DNA of 64,000 nt from Combretum micranthum (GCA_024138025.1 JAMXBD010002796.1:1-64000), one strand, 5' to 3'. Shown: positions 47,466 through 60,470, counted from the stretch's first letter. Notes: generated from the sequence alone by a model not told the origin. Numbers and translations: made by a program.

Positions 47466-49254
47466 TGTAGACACCTAATTTTTGCCCAATTAATTAAGGC
47501 TTAAATTTATAAAGTTAATTAAACAAAATCTTCATTTTTGTTTAATTAAACTCATTTTTCCAAAAGCCTTAATTAAGTAATAAGTTGGCTAAGTGATCGA
47601 GGCACAGGCCAAATGGCCTGTTGGCTAAATACATTGACCCAAACACACACCTAAGCTCAAGGACCCAGGTTCAAACCCTAGCAAAGGCAAATTTTTGCCT
47701 TTTTATCATCTTATTTTTTGCCTTCTCAAAGTGATTTTGCCTTACTTTGCATCAATTTTTAACTGACAAAACATCATTAATTGTTGAAATTGATGATACC
47801 ATTGCAAAGTAGACATGAATATGAAAGATCAATACACAATTCATGTGTAAAAAACAACTCAAAAGTCACAAAATTCGTGCTAGAAAAATTGGAAAAAAAT
47901 ACAATTTATGAAGCATTCAATTATTCATTAATGAGATTTGCAAGAATTGATAAAATTGGATGATTCATCTACCCACATTGAATGATTTGATGAAGAATAT
48001 GAAAGATCATCATTAATTCATCAGTTTGAAACAAATTAAACACAAATTATTGAATTAATTCGTGCAAATGAAGAGGCAAAAATCGATTCGTTTCTAAAGC
48101 AATACGAAAAGTAAAATTGAGCTTGCAATCTATAAATAGGGGATACTAGGAGCAAAAGGCACAACTCAATTGCAACAAACACACATAACAAGATCAATTC
48201 GAAATTTTCGAATTAAGGATGTAGAATTCGAAATTTTCAAATTAAAAGTTCATGGATCAGATTCGATCCAAATTGAGTATTTTAGGAGTATTAGAAACTT
48301 GATTTTGATGTTTTAGTGAGCTTGGATTTGCTCGAATTGATCAGGTGACTCTCTGTAATTTTTTTTATTTGTTTGAAACTTCACCGTCGGCAACCACCAC
48401 CGCGAACCGCCGCTTCCGGCGGATCTGGGCGCAATCCACCACCACCACCAGTTGCGGCTCCCCCACAGGCGTCGGGCCGACAACCTCTCCAGCCTCGAAG
48501 ACCACCAGAAACGGCCGAGGAAGCGTTCGAAACCACCGTAATCGTCTTCTTCGCCCGATCGGGTCAGATCCGACCCGAAAATCCGAAGTCCAACCCGCCC
48601 ACTGGTAAACGGTCAACGGTCAATGGTCAGCCCAGATCAGACGGCCCAGATTCAATCATCCAGGTCAGACGGTCCAGATTCAATCAAGCAGATCAGCGGC
48701 CCAGATTCAATCAAGCAGATCAGATGGTCCAGATTTGATCAGGCAGATCAGCGGCCCATATTCAATCATCCAGATCAGATGGTCCAGATTTGATCAAGCA
48801 GATCAGCGGCTCAGATTCAATCAAGCAGATCAGACGGCCCAGATTTGATCAAGCAAATCAACGCTCCAGATTGGAAGTCAAGAGATCAGACGGTCCAGAT
48901 CAAGCAAGCGCGACCGACGCTTCAGATCGCATCCGCTCCATCCAACGGCCCAGGTCAGTCAGTATTATTTTATTATTATTTTATTATATAATTAACTTCA
49001 GAAAATAGCAAAAAATAGTAAAAAATTCAGAAAAATTCATAAAAAATTCAGAAAAATTCAGAAAAATCCAGAAAATCAAAAAAATAATTATTTTTTATAT
49101 AAATTTATTTTTTTTATATTTTTGAATATTTTTAATATGTATTTATACATAAATTGCTTTTAGAAATGCATATTTAATGCATGAAAAATAATTTTAATAT
49201 TTGTAAAATACTTTGAATATGTTGTGAATTTATGTGATGATTATCTAAAAAAAA

Positions 49255-49315
<61 letters not shown>

Positions 49316-50111
49316 TTGGATTTTCCAAAACCAAAATTTTTAAATAAAAAAAATGATTTTTGGACTTAGAAAAATATGTTTTTTCATGAAATGAAAAATC
49401 CATTGATTAGATCATAGGATCATAAAAAAAATGGTTTTCATAAAATTTAAAATTCAATGAACTTAAAGTGAGAATGGTTCAAAAAATAAAATTGATCAAC
49501 AAATTAAAGTTCCTTTTAAAAAAACTACGTTTTGTCTGATTTCGATTAGCGAGTAGTAGGCACCTGCGGGGCGACATTAAAAATGAAAAAAAATGTTTTT
49601 TTGTTTTTTTTAATATTGTGAATAAATATTTTGTAAATATAAGGAAATATATTTGTTGATATTCTATTCTAAAAAAAAAATAAAAATAAAAATGAAGAAA
49701 AGCACATAAAAATAAAAAATGAATGATTTGACTTGTTGTAATATTTCTGTTATAATGTTTCATTTGAGTTTTTGAGCTTCAAAAGGATAAATTATAAATT
49801 TGAAATTCTAAAAGTGGTAACCAATTTGGTTTTAATAGGTTAGCCCCCGAATCCATGATATCTGGTTTAAAAAGTTGTTTTTTTTTTTAAATCAAATTTT
49901 CGCAGACTAGTAGCTAAGTTAGGATCGACCGACCCATTGATCCTAGCTTTTTATTTTTTCCCGATTTATATCGGGTGGCGACTCTAAAAAGTTTTCAAAA
50001 ATTAAAATTTCTTTTAATCCCTAGTCGAGGATTCATGTTAAATGGGTTCGGGTTTAATGTGAATCGGGTTAGGAGAAATGAACCAGATAGTGGGAAAATC
50101 CAGGCTCGACA
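47466..50111 (+). mobile_element. 3' LTR of element D
   Basis: Starts TGTAGACACC after AAAGAGGGACAGT, a weak polypurine tract at 47454-47465, and ends CTCGACA. Contains the same TATA box (48131), minisatellite (48632-48955) and TAA microsatellite (49260-49313) as the 5' copy. Confidence 0.9.
48632..48955 (+). repeat. Minisatellite in the element D 3' LTR
   Basis: Counterpart of 40353-40675 with the same number and order of CAGATCAGACGG units and scattered substitutions, so unit number has not changed since insertion. Confidence 0.85.
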
Positions 50112-50739
50112 GCGTCGTACCGCAGGATTCTTTAATCTGCTAACCGGGATGGAGGGCGCAAGTCCATCCACATATGATTTCCGGTAGGTCATATGTTTGT
50201 TAAATTCACGTGTTTGATGCATATCACTTGTCTGACTAATCACTTGATTATATGATGTGTTATAAATGTAATCCCAAAAGTTCTTACTCACTAAACTAGT
50301 GTAGCTTATATCTCATTAGATGTTTGATTAAACAGGTTATCTCAATAATGCTAAGTGGCGACTAAGATGGTTGGAGCCGGGAATGACTTCGGGATTCTGG
50401 CAAGGAATAAGAATGTTTGAAGTTATTAGCTAGGTTTTATATTTTTCCTTGTAATAGTTTTATGTAGTAGAATCTTTGATGAATTGTATTTGGAGTATAG
50501 TGATTCATATTTGAAGTATAGTGATTTGTATCTGAAGTATAGTGAATTGTATTTCCTTTACGTTGTTACTCAAGTTGTATCAATATAAAATGTATCTCTC
50601 CAATGTGTCTCCTCTATGTGTTAGACGCCTTATACATAGTATGGAAGCTTTCGCATGACTAAGGCGGTCATTCCTAGGCTTTAATATTATGTACGGCGGA
50701 CTGCCACGTTTAGGATACCCTTCGGGGCGTGACAGAAAT

Positions 50740-51106
50740 ATAATAAAGGATAAATTATGGAATTTTTTTTCAAAAATAAAAATACTTTTATAATTACCTT
50801 TTCCTCTTCCAAAATACTTATATTTAAAATTCAAATTTAAACTATATCAATCATATACTTAAAAAAATCCATTTTAATATTAATTTAAGCAAAAAAAAAA
50901 AAAATAAAACAAAGAAAAATAAATTTAAATAGTATTGCAATATAAATTATTATATTGAATTTTCTTAAGCATCAACAATATAAGTGCAATGACAACTAGG
51001 TTTTAGAGAAAAAATGAAAAAGAAAAAAAAAAGTTTGAATGTATAATAAGTCTAGTCGCTAAAAAAGAATCATACCTTTTAATATGTTATAGATTGCTAT
51101 GTATAA
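50740..51106. other. Gene-free AT-rich spacer
   Basis: Sequence between the right TSD of the 5.5-kb solo LTR and element C. A-rich tracts near 50890 and 51010; nothing recognisable. Confidence 0.5.
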
Positions 51107-52991
51107 CGAAATAGCCATAATTTCCTAAGTCATGTTTTGTAAATGCGTTAATTCAATTATGCATGATTTTGATATATGATGAATGTAATTTATATTAATA
51201 TAGGATATATGTGTTATGTTGATGTGTTAAATACCTAAATGTCTTAGAATAACTAAATATTAAGTTTATAAATTTGTGAGTGTAGTTAAGAGTGTGATAA
51301 AGTAGCTTAAAAACAAGTAAACATACTAAATATATATATATATATACACAATTTCCTTAACGTAGCAGATTTTTTCTAGACATTAATTAAGCCTAAAAAC
51401 ACATTTAATGCCCAAAATAAGCCCATTTAATTACTAAAAACTGGCCAATGTAAAGCCTTAAATAAAGGCAGCCCCAAAAGTCAACTAAGAAGATAAATAT
51501 CATCTTATAAAGTGCAATTTTCGTCCAAAAATTTCAAACATAAAAAACATCTTTACAAGCTCCAAAACCTCATTTTCTCTTCTCCAAAAGCTCTCCCATG
51601 GATATGTAATACTAACCCCTTCAACTTTTATAAAGAAAACCCTAAAATCCTTGCAACAAGACCACAAAATCAAGACACAAAGCTCTTAAGGTATGTATGT
51701 TCATTTGTTTAAAGCATATTTAAAGTATGCTTTTTATTAGAATAGGGTTTGTATGCTAAAAATGAGATATGATGGTTTCTATGTCTTGTTGGTAGTTAAA
51801 GTAGTATTTTCGTGCTAAAAGAGATTGTAGTATGTGTTGGATATATAACTTGAAGTGTTTGTATGATTGAAGTATAGGATAGTGATGCTGTGAAGTAGAA
51901 ACAAAATTTAAGCATTGATACTTTTGAATTTGATAAAAACTTAAAACATAAAAGTTGTATATCTTTTTTTAAGCTTTCCAACACAACTTGAATCACCTTA
52001 ATCAGAGATTGAATGAAAAAGTTACAGTTAAAATACGATAGGCTGCGAAATAGAGGAAGGCTACATGACCTGTGTAGGGATAGTGTATGTAGAAATTTAA
52101 TTATGTGGAGTCACTAGTAAATGTACATGACCCGTGTAGGGGTAGTGTATGTAGAAATTTGATTCTGTTGAGTCACGAGTACATGTACACTACCCATGTA
52201 AGGATAGTGTACAACTAGAAAATTTTTGAAACATGATTCCTCTGTTTTCATTCAAAAATTGCAGTTTTTACACACTTTCAATCCTCATCAAAAACAATTC
52301 ATGCCCCAACTTCATTTATACAATTGTAAAACAAGATTAAAAACTTATGTTTCTTTGTTAAAGATGTAATTGCTTAGGAAATGAATCTTTTTGAGCCAAA
52401 TTGAGATAGATAAGCGAAAAATTATGTGTTATGCTAATAATTAATATAATCAAGCATGATTTAAATGAACTTATTGTATATGTTAAGTTACGTATGTGTG
52501 AGAATACAAGTTATGTTTTGTGTGAACTTTGTTTAAAATTGAACTTTGTATAAGTGCAAGTTCTTGTTTTGAATTAGTGTCAAAGTTTTATTAATTTTCT
52601 CTTTTATCAGATTCTCTATTGCCTTCAGGACTAGTTACACCTTTGTTTGAAAATATCTCAAGTACATGGTAACATGCTTGTTTCTTGCCTAGGATAGGCA
52701 TAATTAAATTTCCTCAAATTTATGAAAACTTAAACTATGTTTGAATTGGTTGTCTATTACGCTGTTGAATCCGGTTCGGGGAGCGGCACCCTATCATGAT
52801 GCAATGACATGGTAGTTTTAGGCACTTAGGCTACCTTTGTCATGATGCAAGGACTTTTATAAGTGGTACGACGGGTAGTCGATGGGGTTTTTAGTATCGG
52901 TATAACATTTACTTAAGCTAAGGATGAAGTAACATGATTTAATTCGATGTTTTCATACTTGAATTGGGTGATGTTATGGACTAAGATAAGT

Positions 52992-55900
52992 TGTAAGCTC
53001 CAAAAAATTTTAGTAAATAATTTGAAAAATAAACTCTAAATATGACTCCAAATTAAAATCGAACTTCGACTAGCCATAAATCACGAAGGAATCTAAAAAT
53101 TCTTAATCTTGAGAAAATGAGAATCCTTAGAAAATAAATAAGAACTCAATAGACTATAAATTCAAAATCACTACGTATGACAAATTCTATACGTAACCTG
53201 AATTATAAAATCGGGTAATATAGAACCCAAAAACAAATTATTAAAAAGTAGATAACAATTAACCTTCGAAAATAAAACCCAATTCAAGAATTCCAAAAAA
53301 CGTTAAGATATTAAATACTTACAAAATAAAATTTAAAATAAAATTCTCAAACTAAATGTGTTGTATGAACATAAACACTCAGTTTCCAAATTAGCAAAGA
53401 TGTAAATCGGAAAGTCACCCGGGAACCTTAAGTGGAATATAATAGTTTTAGTTCGGCAATCTTGCGTTCTTAGTCCTAAAGGCCGAGGTTTAGTTTAAGT
53501 GTGTAGAGTAACTCGTAGTAATATAAGATCACTTAAAAATATTAGATTGGTAAATTTTTGACCTATTTCTAACGCGTTCAGATACAAACTTTGAAAAGCA
53601 TGTCCTAGGGCTCGAGATATAAAAAATATACCGTTAATACCATTAGACTCGTATTTTCATAAGGATTTCAAAAATATCAGTTTTATAATTTTTTGATAAC
53701 TAGAAATATCTGATTTCACGATTATATTCTGTTTTTATTACTACTAGTAATTAACTAGTCTTTTACACTATTCACCACTATTCATTACACAATTTTACTA
53801 TTCTTGTAAACCCTTATATTTTTAAATAAATATTTTATATATCATAGAAAATTCTATTTTTCTAAAACTTAGTTCGTTTCGGGTTTTTACGGGATCAGTT
53901 TCTGCTTTAGACCTGATACTAAAAATAAAATAAATTAATTTAATAATTGAAAAATATTTATGAAATATTTTTATTTTCATAAAATAAATTTTTAGAATTT
54001 TTCAGAATCTAAAAATATCAGTTATAGCTTATATAAGCATATTTTGACCGTACCGGTAACTTATTTGTCGAAATATTAAAATAATTCAATTGATTATTTA
54101 ATTTTATTTATGAAATTTATTCCACTCATTTAAAAATATTTTTCTTAATTTTATTTTATATATTTTTCTTAATAAAAAGCACTTTTTCAACCCATACTTC
54201 AAGTACACTTCAATTGTCATTTCTACACATTATTCATGTTTTCTTTCACTCTTTATTACACTCAATCTCCCATGTATGGCAGCTGCCACACTCTCAAAAT
54301 CATCCACTTTTATTTTATTTTATTTATTTAATGATTTAAAGTCTCTTTTATTTAGCAAATTGAGTAACATAAGTTACACATTCAAAAATTCAAGATACAA
54401 GCCAACTACACTCCTCTCTCTCTCCTTATTAAAATCACGCTAGCGCCCCACCAACACCCCCCCCCCAAATTCTGCCATGGTTTTATTTTTTTAACACACT
54501 CCTCTCTCTATTTAAAGCCTCTTACTTATACACTTTCATTATTTGCAATCCTACATCATTTACTCTCTTTTTCCTCTCTTTATCTCTTTCTTAGCCTTAT
54601 TCTTGCAATATTACTTCCACATCCCATTCTTGAAGATTCTTTAAGTAAACTTTCTTCTTAAGCTTCCATAGATGCTATAGGTTGATTATATGGAGGTTTC
54701 ATGCATCAAAGGACTCTCCATAATGCCTAAAGGCTAGAGATGATGATGCTAAAACTTTGAAACTCTCTTCTTGTTTATGATCTATAATGATATTGCTATA
54801 TTTGTTGTCTTTAAGACTTTATTATCTTCATATTTATATTATACTTTGTAGATCTAAATTTTTATGAAGCTTTGGTTATGTTTATGCTTAGATCTATGAG
54901 TTTATAGTTTACTACCATGGATTTCTTTTATATTTATGTTCATAGAAAGTGTAGATCTTGGTTTTGAACTCAAACGAAAATGGTGAAATTCGTATCTAGG
55001 CAAGACCCATATTTAGTGTCAAAATGGAATTTTTACTTGAAATAATGAAGGTTTAATGTGTATATATCATCAAGACTTCATTTTATATGGTTCAAAGGTG
55101 ATTTTCAAAGATTATTTTTCAAAACAAAAATCTATTTTTTTCGGATCTAAACAAAGGCATAACTTAAAAATATGTTTTCCAACTTAAAATGAAGTTTTTA
55201 TTCAATATATGGAAGGCTCTTAAGATAGAATATGTAAGGGATGGATTTTCATAAGTTTAGATGGATTTTATCAAAAGATATGTCCAAAAGCAAATTTTGT
55301 AAATTCAGATCTCAACTAAGACCAATTTTTAAAACTCATTTTTCAACATCAAAATGAAGGATTTGTTTAAAAAATGAAAGGCTTATGGAATAGGTATCAA
55401 TAGGAGATTTTTTTAATAAGTAAATGGTAAATCTACTAATAGAGATTTTTAAAATAGGAAGAGATTACAAAATATAAAATTTGAGTTTTATCCTAACTTT
55501 GTGAAATTCGGATGGTTTCAAGACCATGCCTTAAAAACCCTTTTATCAACTCCAAATCTTGTGTTTTATATGAAAAATGAAGAGTATAGGTCATAGATAT
55601 CATCAAATAAAGATTTTTATAAGTTAATATGGGATTTGCTAAGAACAATATGTAGAACAAGGAGTAGAAATAAAGTAGGAAAAATTGAGTTGTTTGTCAT
55701 TTTAAGAAATTCGTAATAATAGAGTAATGGTATGTAAACCCCTATTTTTCAAACTCAAAATGAAAGTTTTTTTAAAGAAATGAAGTCATTAGTGACTAGG
55801 TATGGTTGAGCCTTAATTTCCTAAGTATCAAATTAGTTTACATAAAGCAATCACCACAAAAACAATTTTTACAAAATTCGGATTTTGGGATGAACCATAT

Positions 55901-57647
55901 TTAAAAACATGTTTACAAAGTGTAAAATGGGAATTTTTATTGAAAACAAAGGCCTTAGGGAATATACATAACAAAGGCTTAATTTTAACAAGAATAAATA
56001 AATTTTATCAAGGAATTTTCCTAAAAACAAGTGGGGATTGTTAAGACTATAAGACTAGCCTTTCTAAGATGATTTTTCATAAAGTTTTACAAAGAAAAAG
56101 TTTTCTAAAAATTTCTTTTATTCAATAACATCAAGAAAATGTACATATATATCTCATGACATATAATTTTCGATAGTAACTTGTTCATATTGCATGAATA
56201 CTTTCTTTAGATAATAGAAACTTCATGAACTTTCACAAAATCAATTTTCTAAAATTATTTTCGCTACTGATCTGAACTTATCAGATCTTTTCGAAGCTTT
56301 AAAGTTTTCAAAACTTAAATATGATATTAAAATTACATAGATCTTTCGAAGTAGATAGAAATTGGTATATAATTTGCTAAATTCCGAGTTAAAACAACCA
56401 AGTTATGGCCGTTTTAAGTTGGAATTCCCGCGTAGGACGAGAATTATAAATTTGATAGTTTGTATGAGATAGAGTGGATTAGTTTTGAGTTGAAATGCTC
56501 ATTTGGGTATTTCTTCCTTTTTTAGGTGACCCCGAAATCAACAATTTTCTACCGTTGGATTACTTTTACTAAGAGACCGGTGATCTAATGGTCGAGTGAA
56601 TTTTTCTCTTATTTTGTTATTTTGCTTGTTCTTGTAGCTAGTTGCACTAGAATTATGAAAAGATAAAGTTGTGATGAGTTGTGATATAATCTTGGTTGAA
56701 TAAATGATAAGTATATCGCAGAAAGACTTGTTGTAAAATCATTGTATGAGTTAGTATAGACTTGAATTATCTAAAATTCTCTATGATCGCTCTTAACCTA
56801 CATAATTAATATGCCACGATTATATGAATAAACTGTATATGCACATCACATTTTGAGTCACATTGCATTAGATAATATACCTTTGGTGGGACAAAAATAT
56901 ATTAGCGGAGGCGAGGGGGCCTGTGTTAACATTAAGGATGTGAGATTGCTTAAGTTAACGGAAGTGGGATAAGCACCTAAAACTACAACAATAAAACAAC
57001 AGAGGTTGTATAATTAAGAGAAAGAGATCGGGATTATGGTTGCATGACTTATGGACCCTCCTACTCGAGATTGGAATTATGGTTGCATGACTTATAAACC
57101 ACCCTAACCCCGAATGGAGGGCGTAAATCTATTCACATATGGCTACCGAAAAGTCATATGCTTGTCTGCTCATGTGTTTGTTCATGCATAGCATATGAAT
57201 GAATTATAACTTTCTTATTATGGTACGAAATTTAAGGGAACTCTCACTAAGCTAGTGTAGCTTATACCCCAATAGATGTTTGAATAAACAGGTTGACGGG
57301 AGGATACAACCTGGGGACCGAGATGTCTGGAGCCGAGTATGACTTCGAGGTTCCAGCAGGAAGTGAGAATACTTGAAGATATTAGCTAGGTTTTGTGAAT
57401 TGTCTTGTAATAGTTTGTGTAGTGAAATATGTGGATGAATTGTAATTGAAGTATAGTGAATTATATTTCCTTTATATTGTTACTCAAGTTGTATCAATAT
57501 AAAATGTATCACTCCAATGTGTTTCCTCTATGTGTTAGATGCCTTGCACATGGTATGGAAGACTTCGTGTGACTGAGGCGGTCATTCCTAGGCTTTAATA
57601 TTGTGTACGACAGACTGCCACATTTAGGGTACCCTTGGGGCGTGACA
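52992..57647 (+). mobile_element. Family-T solo LTR, TSD TAAGT, inside the element C 5' LTR
   Basis: Starts TGTAAGCTCC and ends GGGGCGTGACA. TAAGT flanks it at 52987-52991 and 57648-57652. Length 4656 bp, with the extra 5' module (52992-53812) shared with 34287-35117 and about six internal repeat units (54960-56040). A C-run of nine is at about 54459. The right junction is duplicated (see 57637-57674). Confidence 0.9.
54960..56040 (+). repeat. Diverged tandem array inside the 4.7-kb LTR (about six units)
   Basis: Same unit type as 36430-38230. Units lie near 55010, 55190, 55345, 55560, 55760 and 55920. Several units are closer to units of the 5.5-kb LTR than to their own neighbours (for example 55190-55320 and 36860-37010), so part of the expansion predates both insertions. 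Confidence 0.7.
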
Positions 57648-57674
57648 TAAGTGATGGGGCGTGACATAAGTGAA
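57637..57674. repeat. 19-bp tandem duplication across an LTR-TSD junction
   Basis: GGGGCGTGACATAAGTGAT at 57637-57655 is repeated at 57656-57674 with one mismatch in the last base. It spans the last 11 bases of the LTR, the TAAGT duplication and three flanking bases, so it arose after integration. Confidence 0.9.
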
Positions 57675-58440
57675 GATGATAAACGGCTGAAAACTTTAGA
57701 TAAGACTATTTTTCATTTTCAGATATATCATCTAGGAGATATGAGTCCCTGAACAACTTATATCAACCCCCTGAGCGTCGAGGTTGTTACTTAGGTCCCC
57801 AAAATATCCTTGTTGCCCGGATTTTGAATACTCCAGTGTTGTTTGATTAATTAAAGACTTTCTAATAACCTATTGATTGTTGCATATGCATATAGATTAA
57901 GCTTGTGTGTATCACTAGCCTTTGTTTTCGTTATTTGTGTATTGGGCCTTTGCTCATTATTTTATCTTTGCAAGATCTCAGGATTATAAGTTTTATGCTA
58001 GCATGGGTTATGGGACTGATTTTGAAGATTTTCTTGATAGTTGGGAAGATTAAGTTGGCCTTGGACTACATGGATTCCTTTTTGTAATAGATTAGGATAG
58101 ACTATCTTTGGAAGAATATGTATTAATGTTGGAGCTTTGTTTATCTTTTATATCTTTTGTTTAAGGCTTGTCATTAGCCTTTGTTTAGAATATATATACT
58201 TAGTTATGTATATTTAAGTTTTATCTCTTATGATATGTGATGATAATGATGTATGTTTTTCTTAGAAGTATAAAAAAAAAAAACCTATAGTTCTCACATT
58301 CGTTCTTATAAAGAATTTAGATAAACAATTTTTTAAACCCTTCTTTTAAGATAACTTTACATATAATACTGCAGGTTATATGTGGTTAGGGACTTGAATT
58401 CATCTCTTTTATATAGGTGTTGTACATGGGTCCTAGTAGA

Positions 58441-58452
58441 TGGTATCAGAGT
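58441..58452 (+). other. Primer-binding site of element C
   Basis: TGGTATCAGAGT matches the initiator-Met tRNA primer site (TGGTATCAGAGC) typical of plant chromoviruses at all but the last base. It sits immediately after the 5' LTR. Confidence 0.9.
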
Positions 58453-58703
58453 AGAGTTTGAACAATTGTTTGCCTAAATGTAATAGTTCAATTGAGACTT
58501 GACCTAGACACAAATAGATAGCATAGGGATGAGTTAAGCTTGCTTGAATAGTTGTATTTACTTGTTTGTTATGCTTGTTGCTTGCTTGGTTGCTTGTATT
58601 GTTTGCTAATGCCTATAAATGCAAATGTGAATTTAATAAGCTTTAAGCATGGTTTAAATTCCATATGTGTGTGTCATAAATGTATTGTATATGTATATTT
58701 AAG

Positions 58704-59950
58704 ATGGATAGGTCACGGAGATCTACTCGACAACAAACTGATAGAGAGAATATGCCTCCACCACCTTAGTCTTCTCCTACTTCTGCTCCTACTTCCTCTA
58801 CTACTCCAAGTGCTGGAACTACTCCATCTCCTACACTGGCATCAACTTCATAAGTTCTCCCACCAACTCAATTTCCACCGCCTCCTCCCATGCCACCTTT
58901 TCCACAAATGCCACAAGTCCCTATGAATGACCCAGCATCCACATATGGTATGTTAAGAGACATGGTGGCTATGATGCAACAGTATCAGATGATGGTATTT
59001 CAGCAACAACAACACTTTATGCAACAACATAATCAACAAGGAGCAAGACAGAATGAAAATCCACCTATCAATGATCAAGCTAATCATATCAAGTTATATG
59101 ATTTTAGTAAGTTGATTCCCAACTTTGATGGAACAAGCATGGATCTGACCGTGGCAGAAAGTTGGATTGAAGAGCTAGAGAAAGCCTTTGCAGCTTGTGA
59201 TACTCCTGAAGAGAAGAGGGTGGACTTAGCTATTTATATGATGAAGAAAGAAGCTTATAATTGGTGGAGACTAACAAGTGGGAATTTACAACTACCTATT
59301 ACATGGGTAACATTCAAGGACACATTCTTTGTCAAATATTTTCCAAATTCAGTCAGGGAGAGGATGATTGTAGATTGGCTCAATTTAAGGCAAAGAAGTA
59401 AAATCATTGATGAGTATTTTGCTAAGTTTTGGAGATTATTGCATTTTGCTGGAGGAGATTACAGATATGAAAGAATGAAGGTCTAGAAATTTCAAAATGG
59501 TTTAAATGAAGAAATTCAAGGGGAAGTGAAGAAATTTGAGTTGCATACTTTACCTGATACAGTGGCAAAGGCTTTATTAGTGGAACAAATTCAATCTGAT
59601 AGTAAGGTGAGAAGGGTGAAGAGAGCTGCTTTCCTAAGGAAAAGAATCACACGTATATCTTCTTATGGGAGTTATCAAAGTAAGGGTAAGAAGCCATTTA
59701 TAGGAAAGAGAGGAGATCAGAAGCCAACATTTAAAGCTTCAACCCCTGTGTTTGAAAAGAAATGTATAAGATGATTTGGACCACATGACCTATCTGAGTG
59801 TCAATGGACTCCAAGAGCCTGTTTTTCTTATGGACAGGTGGGCCACAAAGCTACTGAGTGTAAGAGCTCGAGTTTACCCCTAGTCCTTTTGTGCTTACTA
59901 TAAGCAGCGGGGTCATCATATAGCAAATTGTAAGGAGTGCCCTGATAACA
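58704..59950 (+). pseudogene. Decayed gag of element C
   Basis: The likely start is ATG at 58704, giving an Arg/Ser/Gln N-terminus, a Pro/Thr/Ser linker, a Met/Gln-rich stretch, then the gag domain (about 59090-59570; AYNWWRL, TWVTFKDTFFVKYFP, LRQRSKIIDEYFAKF). Stops in this frame are at 58767, 58851, 59484 and 59772. The zinc-knuckle zone at 59760-59935 has two recognisable Cys/His motifs. In each, the second Cys is Tyr (59829 and 59899), so neither could bind zinc. A frameshift lies between them. Confidence 0.87.
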
Positions 59951-60470
59951 AGAATGGAGTCAATTTAGACAAAGGAAAAACAAATGCCAGAGTTTTTGCA
60001 TTGCAATAGATTGAGGAGACATCCTCATTTGACACATTAGCAGGTACTTTGTGTGTATCAAATCAAAATGCTTATGTGTTAATAGATACTGGAGCCACTC
60101 ATGCATGCATATCTGAAAATTTTATGAATGAGTGTGAACTTGTCTCTAAAGCATTAACTGACCGTGTTATGTGTGTGAATACTCCTTTGGTTATTGAGAC
60201 CAGGCAACCATGTGTATATAGAAATGTGAATGTTCTGATTTCTTATGTGAGTATGCCTATTGATATGATAGTCTTACCTTTATCTGACTTTGATGTGATC
60301 TTGGGAATGAACTGGCCAAATCTTTATAAGGTTACAATTGATTGTAGCAAGGCTGAGTTGAGTTTTGAACTAAAGGAAGAAAGATTTACTTATGTGTTGG
60401 AGAGGCAAAGGCCTAAGAGTATGAAATCGATGGAATTGTGGGAAAAATCTATTGTAGTATCTATGAGTGT
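59951..60470 (+). pseudogene. Aspartic protease of element C
   Basis: The catalytic Asp-Thr-Gly is intact at 60085-60093 (LIDTGATHACIS). The second conserved part, FDVILGMNWP, is at about 60289-60318. A stop at 60007 precedes the domain. The frame is otherwise open to 60654, making this the best-preserved segment of the element. Confidence 0.88.

Larger units (their letters stand above)
39179..50111 (+). mobile_element. Element D: complete gag-only Ty3/gypsy retrotransposon, TSD GCGTC
   Basis: Two LTRs of 2654 and 2646 bp flank a 5.6-kb interior, and GCGTC is on both sides (39174-39178 and 50112-50116). The interior has a primer-binding site, a decayed gag of Tat/Ogre style and a long non-coding 3' part with minisatellites. 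There is no protease, RT, RNase H or integrase, so it depended on another element for movement. This matches the class described as terminal-repeat retrotransposons with a GAG domain. The LTRs differ at only a few bases per hundred by eye, making it the youngest insertion in the window. Confidence 0.9.
34287..50734 (+). mobile_element. Large family-T solo LTR, TSD GAAAT, split by element D
   Basis: It starts TGTAAGCCCCGG and ends GGGGCGTGACA. GAAAT is present at 34282-34286 and 50735-50739. Removing element D and one GCGTC copy leaves 4892 + 618 = 5510 bp, about 2 kb longer than the family-T LTRs at 11358 and 23076. Two causes are visible: about 830 extra bp at the start (34287-35117, shared with 52992-53812) and an internal repeat array of about nine units (36430-38230). 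A TATA box is at 35832-35838. Confidence 0.9.
51107..58438 (+). mobile_element. 5' LTR of element C (family G), interrupted
   Basis: Starts CGAAATAGCC, matching TGAAATAGCC at 63422 with T changed to C. About 1885 bp precede the inserted solo LTR and about 770 follow, giving an original size near 2.65 kb. It has palindromic words at 52065-52212. The right boundary is set by the primer-binding site and is uncertain by about 13 bp. Confidence 0.85.

Noticed and set aside
58552..58926. 124-codon Leu/His-rich ORF overlapping the gag start of element C
   Set aside because: It is an alternative frame over the Pro/Thr/Ser-rich gag N-terminus and has no family resemblance.
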